This document shows positions 54,564 through 64,000 of a stretch of 64,000 bases of DNA, in pieces (within the stretch, counting starts at the first letter, position 1; each line of letters starts with the position of its first letter). A program made the translations under genes and the position numbers. The stretch comes from Batillaria attramentaria (taxonomy: Eukaryota > Mollusca > Gastropoda > Batillariidae). The notes below the pieces were generated by a model, which was not told the DNA's origin, ran no database searches, and saw only the letters and a list, made by a program, of their open reading frames with translations. The stretch lies in the NCBI GenBank assembly GCA_018292915.2, contig JACVVK020000056.1, forward strand, positions 2,199,501 through 2,263,500, written 5' to 3'.

Positions 54564-55896
54564 ATGGAGAGGACACGGCAGCTCTTTTGTGCCTGCGAAC
54601 AAGGGGATGTTGACTCTGTTCAGACGTTGCTTGACCAGGGCAGCGATGTGGACAGTGTTGACGACGACGAAAATACCCCACTGCAGGTGGCATCAGCTAA
54701 CGGACACGAAAGTGTCGTACGATTGTTGATCATGAGAGGGGCAGGGTTGGATAAGCGCAACGTGTTTGGCTGGACACCTTTGCTGCAGGTTGGTGAATTT
54801 TAGTTGGTTGTCATGATGCCAGCACAGTCTAAACATTTGTCAAGTTTATTTGCACGTGTGCAAGGGTCCTAAGTCAGAAGAAAATAAAAATGTCAGGAAA
54901 ATCTTAATTCACACCTCACAGTTTGCAAGCCACTGTTGCATTTTGAGCATAATGGTTTTGATGTGAAGTTCATTGCTTCAGACAGAATGCTTGTGCTAAT
55001 CAATTTCATGAATAATGCACTGATGACAGATAATGATTTGGACAGGTGGTGGTTCTGGGATAGTGAACTGAATGCAAGGAACTTAGAAAGGCTTGGTTAA
55101 TTAACATTCAATTGCACAACGTTCATTGATCTAGCATGGTCCACTTCTTTGGAACAGTCTGCCTTTTCACGTTCGTCATGCTGAGTCAGTTGACGCTTTC
55201 AAAGCTGCGTCAAAGACAGATCTCTTCCGGCTGCATAATGAAGACTGAATCAGTTTTTCACCAATGTTATCGTGATCATGATGTTTGTTTGAATGTTTTG
55301 TATGAGTACTATGACTGTGTGTATGTAATGTTTTGCTATTTTAAGGTATGCAGAGCTCCAGCAGGAGTTTGGATGACAAAAAAATCCCCATATTATATAT
55401 GTAATGTGACATTATTTGTTACAGGCTTCAAGATATGGACACACAGGTGTAGTGGCCTTGCTGGTGCAGCATCAGGCAGACATCCATGCCAAGAATCGTT
55501 ATGGTGCGTCTGCCCTTACACTCGCTGCTCGCGGAGGTCACATTCAGACCGTCAAACTTCTCGCTGAATCAGGCGTTGACTTGAACGGTATGAGTGAAGG
55601 ATGTGAGTTCACACCCTTACTTGCTGCAGCTCTGCATGGACACGATGCAGTACTGAGATTTTTACTTGATCGTGGTTGTGATGTGAACTTCCGGACTCCG
55701 TCCAGTGGGTTGACGCCACTCATGCTGGCAGCATTGAACGGACACATGACTACAGCACAGATTCTTATTGAGAAAGGTGGTGATCCAAATGTTACAAATG
55801 TTGGAGACAGGACAGCTCTGGGAGTCGCGACTGTCCGTGGTAAACGGGAAGTACGGGGCTACTTGGATCGAAAAACTACAAATAAACCAAAAGTTT
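54564..55896 (+). CDS. ANKS6: ANKS6 exons 1-2, N-terminal ankyrin repeats
   Basis: Exon 1 (75 codons, phase 0) carries two repeats and ends NVFGWTPLLQ before GTTGGT. Exon 2 (55425-55896) continues ASRYGHTGVVALLVQHQADI through five repeats to KPKV, with donor GTAAGT. The frames join without correction. Confidence 0.94.
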
Positions 55897-57321
55897 GTAA
55901 GTATCGTGGAGCGTTGATGTGCACACGATGTGCTATACAAAACCTGCTGTAAGCAGTCACATGGTAAAATGCTAAACCCTGCCTGTTTCTATGTGAGAAT
56001 ACAAAACGCACACTGGGGTCATCTAGCACTAGATCAGAAAGATGTCATTTATGTGATTTGTGAGATGCTTGTGAAGGACACATGCATACATGTAGTGTGA
56101 TGTACATAGTGCACACACGCATTTAAACTCAGGGTTTTACTGTAGGTTCCAAATTTTACCACAAAGCTGTACTGTTGATATAGTGGGGACTGGTGGAGTT
56201 CTGTAATTTTTACAGAATTTATATATATATATACTATAAATTATCTGTAAGCTGTACTTTGAGCTCTGCCAGCTAGTGTTGAGTTGACTTTCAGGTTCGC
56301 TTCAAAGAGCTAGACATAAATTATTGTTTGGATTGCTGCAAAGTCTTCAAGTGAGACTCTTCCCATACACTGAAAAACCATCTGCAGATGTATTATTAAG
56401 ATTGTTATGAGAATCAACACACCCACAAAAAATAAAATTCATTTGCTGTCTCTACTACTGTGTTATACTTACACTGCGTTGGTGTAGTTTGCCCCTTTGT
56501 GTCATTTGCACCTGCTGTAAATGGACTGCGACCGTCTAAACAACATAGTGATTGCGCCATTACCACAAGGTAACCCCAGCTCTAAATCTAACCTAAACCT
56601 AACCCTAAACTGATCTAAGCAGGCGAACTCTATTAAATGAGCGTGGCTGCGTTGGTATAGTCCGCCTGATTCGGCCCAAGGGTGTGAACTGTACTAACTG
56701 AGCCATACTTACAGTGAAGGTGCCCTGTGCGTGGTTGCAAGTCTGCTAAGAATAGTGAGATGGCTGTTGCTACAGTGATCTGGTCCATCTTTGTGGCCAC
56801 TGTTTGTGTTGACCAATCAATAACATTAACAGTACAATGGATCTGTAGGCCTCTGCTGATTGATCTGTGGTCTGCAGCAGAAAAGAGTTCCGTTGAAAGA
56901 GTGCCAGGCAGTTTTTGTCATGGTGGCTTTTGTATTGATCTCTCTGTTGTGGTTAGAACTGCAAAGCTTTACAAACGAAGGCTGTGGTTGACAGGGCTGA
57001 TCACAAAAGCATCTGTTGTGAGAGTTTTCCAGTTAATACAGTCATGACATGTATTCATGTGGTCGTGGAGGTGGTCTGGTCTTCTGTGTTTGCGCGGCTC
57101 TCCTTGTAGCCACGACAAAAGTATTTAAAGAAGATAGAGCTAGTAAGGATAACCGTGCATGCACATGTATGTATGCATGCACATGCACACACACAGACCC
57201 CCCCCAAAAAAAAACAACAACAAAAAACAAAAAACAACCCCCCCAAAAAAACACACAAAAAACACACCAACAAACAACAACAACAACAAACAACAGCAAC
57301 AACAAAAACCACAAGAACACA

Positions 57322-57352
<31 letters not shown>

Positions 57353-60300
57353 AAAAAGAAAAGAAAAGAAAAAAAAAAGCACAAACTGTAATGAGTTTCC
57401 GTAGATCAACATTTCCTTCAATGCTGCAAGTGCAGACAAAAAGAAGTCACCACCATGCTGTGGTGGCGGTTGATCTATTGTATATTGGGTGCTAATACCA
57501 TTATTCACTAATGTCACACCAATCACCAGGGAACCGGCAGATCAGGTTGATTGGATACAGGTGCGCACCAATTTCTAGTGCCTGATTCACCACTAGAGGT
57601 TACATCAGTGTTACAAAAACACTAGCTAAAAGTAAAAGCTAAAACCAGCATGCAGTTGGTGTGGAAAGGGTGCTCCCATCTCATTTTCATGTTATATTCT
57701 CTCTCTACAAGAGCATTGCATTGATCCTTTTAGTCTTACATGGGTGTGCAGTATGGATCTGTTCATGTTATTGTGACTGGGCCATGGGCTGTTCATGTTT
57801 TTCAAAAGGATTACATGTATCCATAACGGTACATAACATGTTGCTGCTAGGTGTGTTGTCAGTCTTGTACAGATTTGGCCTGCAGTGGTTTTCAATCATA
57901 GGGTTTCGTTTGGTGTAAAATTCTTAGTCTCTTGGTTGGTGGATTGGGTTCTGGTTATTTTTAATTATTAGTGTCTGTGTGCGCATTTTGGCATCTGTCA
58001 GTCTCAATCCTGTAGGCAATGTGGTTTTCTGTCACTTGACAGATCTATGTTTGTGTTCTGACAGCATGCACGCACGCGCGCGCACACACACACACGCATG
58101 CACACATGCATGCACACACATTAATACTGAATACAGTAGTGTAACACTAACAGTAAGGCAGCACAGTATGAATTCAAATGAAGAAGTGTATGCATGCATA
58201 CATGTATTTGATCACACTCCCAGCTGTTGAAATCAGCATTTTCTTCGTTCTGAGGCCTTCATTTGCAAGTTAGTTTACAAAACTTATACAGTACTTGCCA
58301 AACACTGAATACCTGTGCTTTGTGTGCACTGGCCATATCACTGGTTGACAAAGTTACAGGGGACATTGTCATGGCATGCGTTTGTAGCTGATATTAAATT
58401 AACATTTCCATGTTCTCATATCCTTGCATTTGGTGGTCTCAAAAGCTCACTGACCTGGGTTCATGTTTGTTTTCACGGGATATGGGGGAGGTGATTCCGG
58501 TGCTTTGTGAAAGGTGTGGGTCGCGTCAAACTTACATTATCCGTGCCACCTCTTATCTCTCTGCAGCCACACACTGTGTGTGTGAATACTGTGATGAAAG
58601 TTCTTTTCAAGCTCCAACATGCATTTAATTGCTAGACCATCGCATTGAAGCTGGGGTCCCCGCCAGGCACAGTATGGAAAAATTGACAAAAGAGGCCGCT
58701 GGGGGGGAGCCACCAGCTAGCCATTCAACCCTGATACCTCCCTGGTAGAATGGAGAAAGGACTATGTATGGGTCTATTTTAAATCCTACTTCTTTGTAGA
58801 AAGAGACGCCGTTTACTTGTGCTCTGCCAAGGAACTATATTTTGGGATACTCAGACCAAGAGACCTCTCCAAACCTAGCCGGTCACAAAACAGGTCAAAC
58901 TTAGTGGCAACCAAAGAAATTGTGTACATGTATGTAGACTGACAGCACGGTATTATTGTTGAGCACACTTTTTGTCCAAGACGCTTCTGATGGTTTGGCA
59001 GTTAGCATCCACTTAAAAGGGAAGGAAGCTTGCTATCCCTAGAAACCGTTACTCCAGGGCTCCTACAGTGCTAGGCAGGTCCGTTGAACTTTGGAAGGGG
59101 TCTGTTGTTTTCGGTGATCGGTGTCATGTGTCAAATTGTTTGCATACTTACTTATATAATTCACATGGTTCTGTGATTAGTCTGAACTTGCTGAAGTCTG
59201 TAGTTCAGAAGTTTATCAGGAAAATTACATGCAGTCGAATTTTGTAACCCCCCCCCCCCCAACAACAACAAAAGAAAAGGAAAAAAAAACAACCCCAGAA
59301 TTACTGCTATTCTTTGAAACTTGTGTGTGTGAAAGAGTAGGTAGTAGTATACGGTTGACCGAACTGGCCTTCACAAGTTTACCCAGAATCAGCCAGTCCG
59401 CTCGACCAAGCAAGGGGTGACCGACATGTGTCAATATTATGACATGTGTCAATATTATGAATAGATCAAGCCGTCTGGCCAGGTGGTCTCCTGCTTTGTG
59501 TAAGAATGATTCCTTGCCCCCACGGTGCGTGGAAAGACAGGGGCATTATCGCTGGGCTTGATTGATGTGGGGGGGGGGGGGGGGGTGGGGGCAGGTCTGT
59601 CCGGTGGTGTTTGATTAGTGGAATTCCAGGTCAGGTTTGGCCTCCTCCGAGGTGTCACTGTAGTGTTAATGAAAGAAACATGGATTAACAAACTGCATTT
59701 TGCAGGCACCCCCTTTGCCCGTGAAGACGGGAAGTTCAGTGAAGATATCATCTGTTCACACAAGCCAGTGTTCCCAATTACGCACAAAACTCGTAAACTG
59801 ACGCACAAATTTGAGAACAGCGTTTATCGTCTCGCCGTGTTTAACAGTATTCTCCCAGCAAAATTTCATAAGCAGCTAAGACCCTATTAGAGTATGTTAG
59901 AACACTGGCTCAGGACGCATGAACTGAAGAACGGAAGTTCGTTATCAGTTATAATACATTTTATCTGACAAAACACTTAGAGTCTGATCATACTTGTCGG
60001 ACTTCCGCAGATCCCAACTTAGCTCTGGTTGGTTCAAATACATACATGTATACATGATCACGTACTTGACTGTTTAACAAAATCTTACGCACACCAGTAA
60101 TACCATTGCTGTATGCTGTAGTGCAGCCCGGATTTCCAGGATTATAGAGACTGAAAGTCAAAGGGATCGGCCAGGTTAATGTTTGTATAATAATAATAAT
60201 AATGAGTATTATATATAGGCGCTTTACCCAATTTCACGAATCGGCTCAAAGCGCCGCGAACTGAACCCAACACGCACGCTCACGTGAATCACACGCATTC

Positions 60301-63300
60301 TCTCAAACACTGGACATAAACGTATTACAATCACGTGGTGCGAAGGGTCAGCTCAGCTATTTAAATTCGGAATTTAGAATTACATTTATTTTCAAATTTG
60401 GTGGGCTGAACATTTCCAAAGCAGAGGGGGAGGAAGCCGGAGTACCCGGAGAGAACCCCCGACGATCGGCCCGAATGAACGGTGCCACATACGAGAAGGA
60501 AAAAATTCTTTGCCCCGAGTGGGACTTGAACCCCCCACCTCTCGCATTGGTGACAAGTCTCTTAACCACTAGACCACCGACCGCCCCAATCAATTCAATG
60601 ATATCCTGCCACATGACTTCCCACCAGGTATGCTGCTGTAGCTGGTGCAGGGTCAGGAGAGTTCTATGAGTGTGTTATGGCTGCATAATTTTATTGTGTT
60701 TGTGTGACAGCGTGCCTGTGATCTGTTTCAGGCTTGTATTGCAGTTTGCACTGTGGCTCGTCACCTTGGGTTTATGTACATTCTCATGTGGGTTTGTGTT
60801 TGATTGTACATAGTAGGGCTTTTGGGTGACAGATGTAGGTGTTTAATTTGTACACTGGAACTGATGTCTAAATAAAGCGAAAAGGGTGTTGCTTAAATCT
60901 TGATTCAGTGTTTGGGTAGTACTGAGTCTGTTCGAAAGTGGTCATATTATATATATATACATAAGCAGTTTTTAAAAAACCTCATAGTCATACAATGCAT
61001 TATATAGAAGACAAGATTCATGCAGTGCTGTTTGCAAATGCTGTGGTAGTACTCAAATCCCATGCACAACATACGTGTACATTCCCATCACACGTGTACA
61101 TTCACACACACTTGTGTACATGTATACAAGCACATCAGCACTGAGGTGCACACACCAGCCTCTGTCTTGCTTTGAAATAATTATTCATCTTTTCTTTCAG
61201 CACCTGATGAGATCAACCTGACATCATAGAAGCTGCTAAACATGGTACGCATTTTGGGACAATCAGTGTCTACCACTTACACACATTTCACTCAGTTGTA
61301 GTGTACTGGTCATCTAGTACCAGGGTTGCACAGTGAAGCAGCTTCATGTTATTGTACTAAAATCACCAATTTCGTTTGATAGAGAAATTTACAAAGCCAA
61401 CCCATTCCAGGGGAATAGTAACGATTTGCAGTGTCTATTTTAGTCCTACAATTCTGTAGTGCCCTTGAAATCAGCTTTTTAACAGCTGCATATTATGATT
61501 TAGGCTGTTCATTAACAAACTTGTTAACTTTCCTATTGTTCAAGACTACAGTATTTACAACATGGTCTGTCCCATGATTAGACTTTGCCTAAGGATAAGA
61601 ACCACAGATGTCCTCATTACTATTAATTACTAATTATGAATCCAACTTTTCATAGGAGACATGGAGCGTATCCGCGAGATTCTTGATCAAGACCCTAGTC
61701 AGAAGGATGCCAGCTCCCCACAGGACGGGGCAACGCCGCTGATGTTTGCCGCCATGACAGGGCGTCTCGATGTGGCGGAGCTGCTTTTCCAAAGAGGTTG
61801 TGATATCAACAAGCAGGACATTATTAGTGGCTGGACTGCGCTTATGCAGGCTACGTACCATGGGTAAGAACCTGTGTTGGTATGCTTGTTTGGAGTTGCT
61901 GATTAGTATTGAGCTGTTCTTATGAAACGGTGGATAAGTTACACGTCGGCATTCCACACAGGTACACAAAAACGGTGCTGGTGTCACCCTTTACCGTCAG
62001 TACTATCAACTTCAATTTACTGACATATATTCACAACAAACACAATTCTTATATATATTACATTATTTACATGAAAGAGCATTTTCCTCCTCTGTCAAAG
62101 TGTAAGGATAAATTTTGGCATACCATTCTGCTATGCAGTGCACTGATCAGGATATCGAAACCGTTGCTCATTGTCATAATTCTACCTACCCTTGTCCATT
62201 ATATGCCAGATGAGATTGCTTTAGAGCGTACAGTTCTGCTTTGACTTTTCGCTGCAGAGAGATGTTGCCACACACATTTTTGTTCTAGTTGTTTCAGGAA
62301 AAAAGCAAGTGGCCATGTTTTTATTAAATGCTGGTGCTGACGTGAGTGTCCAGGCGAAAAATGGGTGCACTGCATTTGACATGGCATCACTAATAGGTAA
62401 GTGGCTGTCTGTTTGCTTGTATAGGGGTCATTGGTTGTTTTTAAAGTCGGATACCTTTTAATAATAATAATAAGTATTGTATAGGGGCTTTACCCAATTT
62501 CAGTGAATCAGCTCAAAGCGCCGCAAACTGAACCCAACACGCACGCTCACGTGAATCATATGCATTCTCACACACTGGACATAAACACATTACATGTACA
62601 TGTACAATCACGTGGTGCGAAGGGTCAGCTCAGCTATTTAAATTTTGGAATTTATAATTCCATTTCCTTTTCAAATTTGGTGGGCTGAACATTTCCAAAG
62701 CAGAGGGGGAGGAAGCCGGAGAGAACCCCCGACAATTGGCCTGAATGAATGGTGCCACATACGAGAAAGAAAAATTCTTTGCCCCGAGTGGGACTCAAAC
62801 TCCTAACCTCTCGCATTGGTGACAAGTCTCAACCCCTAGACCACCGACTGCCCCAGACCTTTTCCTGCAGATGTACAAATGCCTGCATGAGTTTTTTTTT
62901 TTTTGGGTTGTTTTTCTTTTTGTTCAGATCCACTTTATGGCACATTTTGTTTCTGAGTATTGGTGTAGAAATAGCTTTTCCTCTCAGTAGCTTTACGGAA
63001 ACAAATGTTACTGATCCCCATGCACGTTTTGTTTACAGATGACGTGGACACAGAGTTGCTGCGTATGCTGGCCGCTAAAGCTCTGCACGTGAACAAGGCG
63101 GACAAGGGCAAAAAGGGCTGGAACAAACACAGCAATGGTTCCATCTCCTCACCTTCCCTACATCCAGACTTCAGGTACTGTGTTTGTTGCATGCCTGCAA
63201 TCAGGTTTCCTTTGAAACCCACTGAAGGTGATGTCAGAGTAAAGTACAACATCTAAGCAACATTTCCCCAAAATATAAAATCATTTGTCACCACGGGATC

Positions 63301-63743
63301 CAGGCAGCTGATGCCAGATGTACAATGGTAGCATTAGTGCAGAAAGGCCTAAACAAAATTACAGTCTTGGGGAGATGCTGGAAGCTCAGCAAAGAGATGA
63401 GAGTAGTTATTACTTTGTGTGCATAACGAAGCTACATGTATGTGGTGTGAAAATGGTGTGACTGCATTTCTTTCATTCTGTTTTCAAATTAGTAAGTTCT
63501 GTGGTAATTCTGCACACCATGTGTTCAATTCGTTTTTAAAGGGTTCTTGTAAATGTCTCCTTTTTCCCTTTCCTCTTTGTGCTGTATGGTAAACTGTATT
63601 CTAATGCCAAACTGATGAATTCCGGGTGGTAAGCCCCTGAGTACAGCTTTTTGTAGCTTCACCTTACAAGAGAAAATGTTAACACGTCTGCCTGTCATTT
63701 TGTGTGGAAGCTGTATACATGTAACTTGAAGTCACTAAACATA

Positions 63744-63806
<63 letters not shown>

Positions 63807-63837
63807 CAGTGAAGAGCACCCAAAGAGTGGACTCAAG
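54564..63837 (+). CDS. ANKS6: ANKS6, ankyrin-repeat ciliary scaffold (3' end beyond window)
   Basis: Exons: 54564-54788, 55425-55896, 61201-61244, 61656-61863, 62298-62396, 63039-63174, 63807-63837, continuing past the window. The start is ATG in AGCATGGAG, encoding MERTRQLFCACEQGDVDSVQ. About eight ankyrin repeats are visible, e.g. TPLLAAALHGHDAVLRFLLD, TPLMLAALNGHMTTAQILIE and TPLMFAAMTGRLDVAELLFQ. The split array around DEIN...DIIEAAKHGD is the ANKS6 arrangement. ANKS6 acts with NEK8, inversin and NPHP3 in the proximal inversin compartment of cilia. The C-terminal SAM domain is not in view. Two one-base breaks occur: a missing C in AACCTGACATC (about 61217) and an extra A in the A6 run at 62299-62304. 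Both are homopolymer errors in an otherwise intact gene. Confidence 0.93.
55133..55246 (+). mobile_element. Non-LTR retrotransposon tail fragment in ANKS6 intron 1
   Basis: Decayed WNSLPFHVR-type reading (TTCTTTGGAACAGTCTGCCT) followed by SVDAFKAASKTDLFRLH in a neighbouring frame, the usual end of LINE-type ORF2. Confidence 0.6.
56588..56611. repeat. Short telomere-like repeat
   Basis: CTAACCTAAACCTAACCCTA then AAC resembles four diverged CCCTAA units. Too short to claim telomeric origin. Confidence 0.4.
57196..57383. repeat. Low-complexity A/C-rich tract with poly-C
   Basis: A-C rich sequence with (CAA)n, a C run of about 20 (57323-57342) and A-rich end. Open frames through it are artefacts. 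Confidence 0.9.
60188..60591 (-). mobile_element. SINE family 1, copy c (best preserved)
   Basis: (TAA)n tail, AGGCGCTTTACCC, GCGCCGCGAACTGAACCCAA, GTGGGCTGAACATTTCCAAA, GAGAGAACCCCCGAC. The tRNA-like head in inverse at about 60510-60591 has GGGACTTGAACC and TTAACCACTAGACCACCGA. Lies in ANKS6 intron 2. Confidence 0.9.
61201..62396 (+). CDS. ANKS6: ANKS6 exons 3-5, second ankyrin block (two frame breaks)
   Basis: 61201-61244 encodes PDEIN and, after restoring one C, DIIEAAKHG. 61656-61863 encodes DMERIREILDQDPSQ through KQDIISGWTALMQATYHG. 62298-62396 encodes KKQVAMFLLNAGADVSVQAK and TAFDMASLI once one A is removed from its first codons. Residue content matches the ANKS6 repeat block that follows the long linker. 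Confidence 0.88.
62458..62857 (-). mobile_element. SINE family 1, copy d
   Basis: Nearly identical to the 60188 copy, including GGGGCTTTACCC, CGTGGTGCGAAGGGTCAGCT and an inverse tRNA head CTAGACCACCGACTGCCCC. Lies in the ANKS6 intron between 62396 and 63039. Confidence 0.9.
63039..63837 (+). CDS. ANKS6: ANKS6 exons 6-7, end of ankyrin block and linker
   Basis: 63039-63174 encodes DDVDTELLRMLAAKALHVNK then a Lys/Ser-rich linker to SLHPDF. 63807-63837 encodes SSEEHPKSGLK and ends before GTAAGA. The DxDTELLRxLA start is shared with vertebrate ANKS6. Confidence 0.9.
63747..63800. repeat. (GT)n microsatellite forming the tract before an ANKS6 acceptor
   Basis: About 25 GT units end at 63800 and are followed directly by TTTCAG (63801-63806). 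Confidence 0.95.
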
Positions 63838-63874
63838 GTAAGAAATTTTTCTAGTTACCTTTTAGTATGTAAGT

Positions 63875-64000
63875 TCAATAATAAATAATAATGAATAGTG
63901 CATTGAATACTGAATAAATAATAATGAATTGAAGTACTTGTTCAGCGCTTAATCTCACAGGAAAGCAACTCATAGCGCTCACACACACACACACACACAC
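63875..64000. mobile_element. Probable SINE start and (CA)n at window end
   Basis: (AATAAT)n sequence followed by TACTTGTTCAGCGCTTAATC resembles the tail and core of SINE family 1 but is cut by the window end and a CA run. Confidence 0.4.

Noticed and set aside
55897..55949. ANKS6 ending by read-through after exon 2
   Set aside because: The canonical donor GTAAGT at 55897 and the clear downstream ankyrin exons argue for splicing. A short retained-intron isoform cannot be excluded.
57055..57526. Overlapping Gly/Val/Phe-rich open frames on both strands
   Set aside because: They translate a low-complexity A/C-rich tract.

Overview
This is a eukaryotic nuclear window. It has intron-rich genes with GT-AG splice sites, tRNA-derived SINEs, MITEs, non-LTR retrotransposon remnants and very many long (CA)n/(GT)n, (GA)n, (TA)n and poly-G/poly-C tracts. 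The animal gene families and the repeat style suggest a lophotrochozoan, most likely a gastropod mollusc. That placement is an inference; nothing in the window fixes the species.

Three conserved genes carry the coding content. (1) 9860-29401 (+): a C2H2 zinc-finger transcription factor of the RREB1 / Drosophila hindsight (pebbled) family. About 18 exons and about 18 fingers can be followed to a TAA at 29399-29401. The first coding exon is not identified, and exons between 11.4 and 14.8 kb carry several one-base frame breaks. The 13 exons from 17048 onward are fully in frame (1149 residues). (2) 37133-48235 (-): ADCK5, a UbiB/aarF-family atypical kinase. All exons join in frame to a 632- or 622-residue protein. 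The two lengths come from two homologous exons (40803-41010 and 39957-40134) with identical splice phases that look mutually exclusive. This is the most interesting observation in the window. (3) 54564-63837 (+): the 5' part of ANKS6, an ankyrin/SAM protein of the ciliary inversin compartment, running off the right edge.

Layout: 1-9.8 kb has no recognisable gene, many microsatellites, and possibly an untranslated first exon of RREB1. RREB1 occupies 9.9-29.4 kb. A pentameric higher-order minisatellite sits against one of its splice acceptors (23.9-24.9 kb). The 29.4-37.1 kb stretch is the RREB1 3' UTR or intergenic DNA with MITE, SINE and reverse-transcriptase debris, where RREB1 and ADCK5 converge tail to tail. 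ADCK5 fills 37.1-48.2 kb with SINEs, a long-inverted-repeat MITE and a perfect hairpin in its introns. The 48.2-54.3 kb stretch is repeat-rich DNA between the divergent ADCK5 and ANKS6 starts. It includes a 3-kb element bounded by inverted repeats and a foldback MITE. ANKS6 begins just after a compact CRE/YY1/ETS-like promoter at about 54.32-54.36 kb.

The three genes have unrelated roles: transcriptional regulation downstream of Ras/MAPK, a mitochondrial UbiB-family kinase, and a ciliary scaffold. No operon-like or defence system was found.
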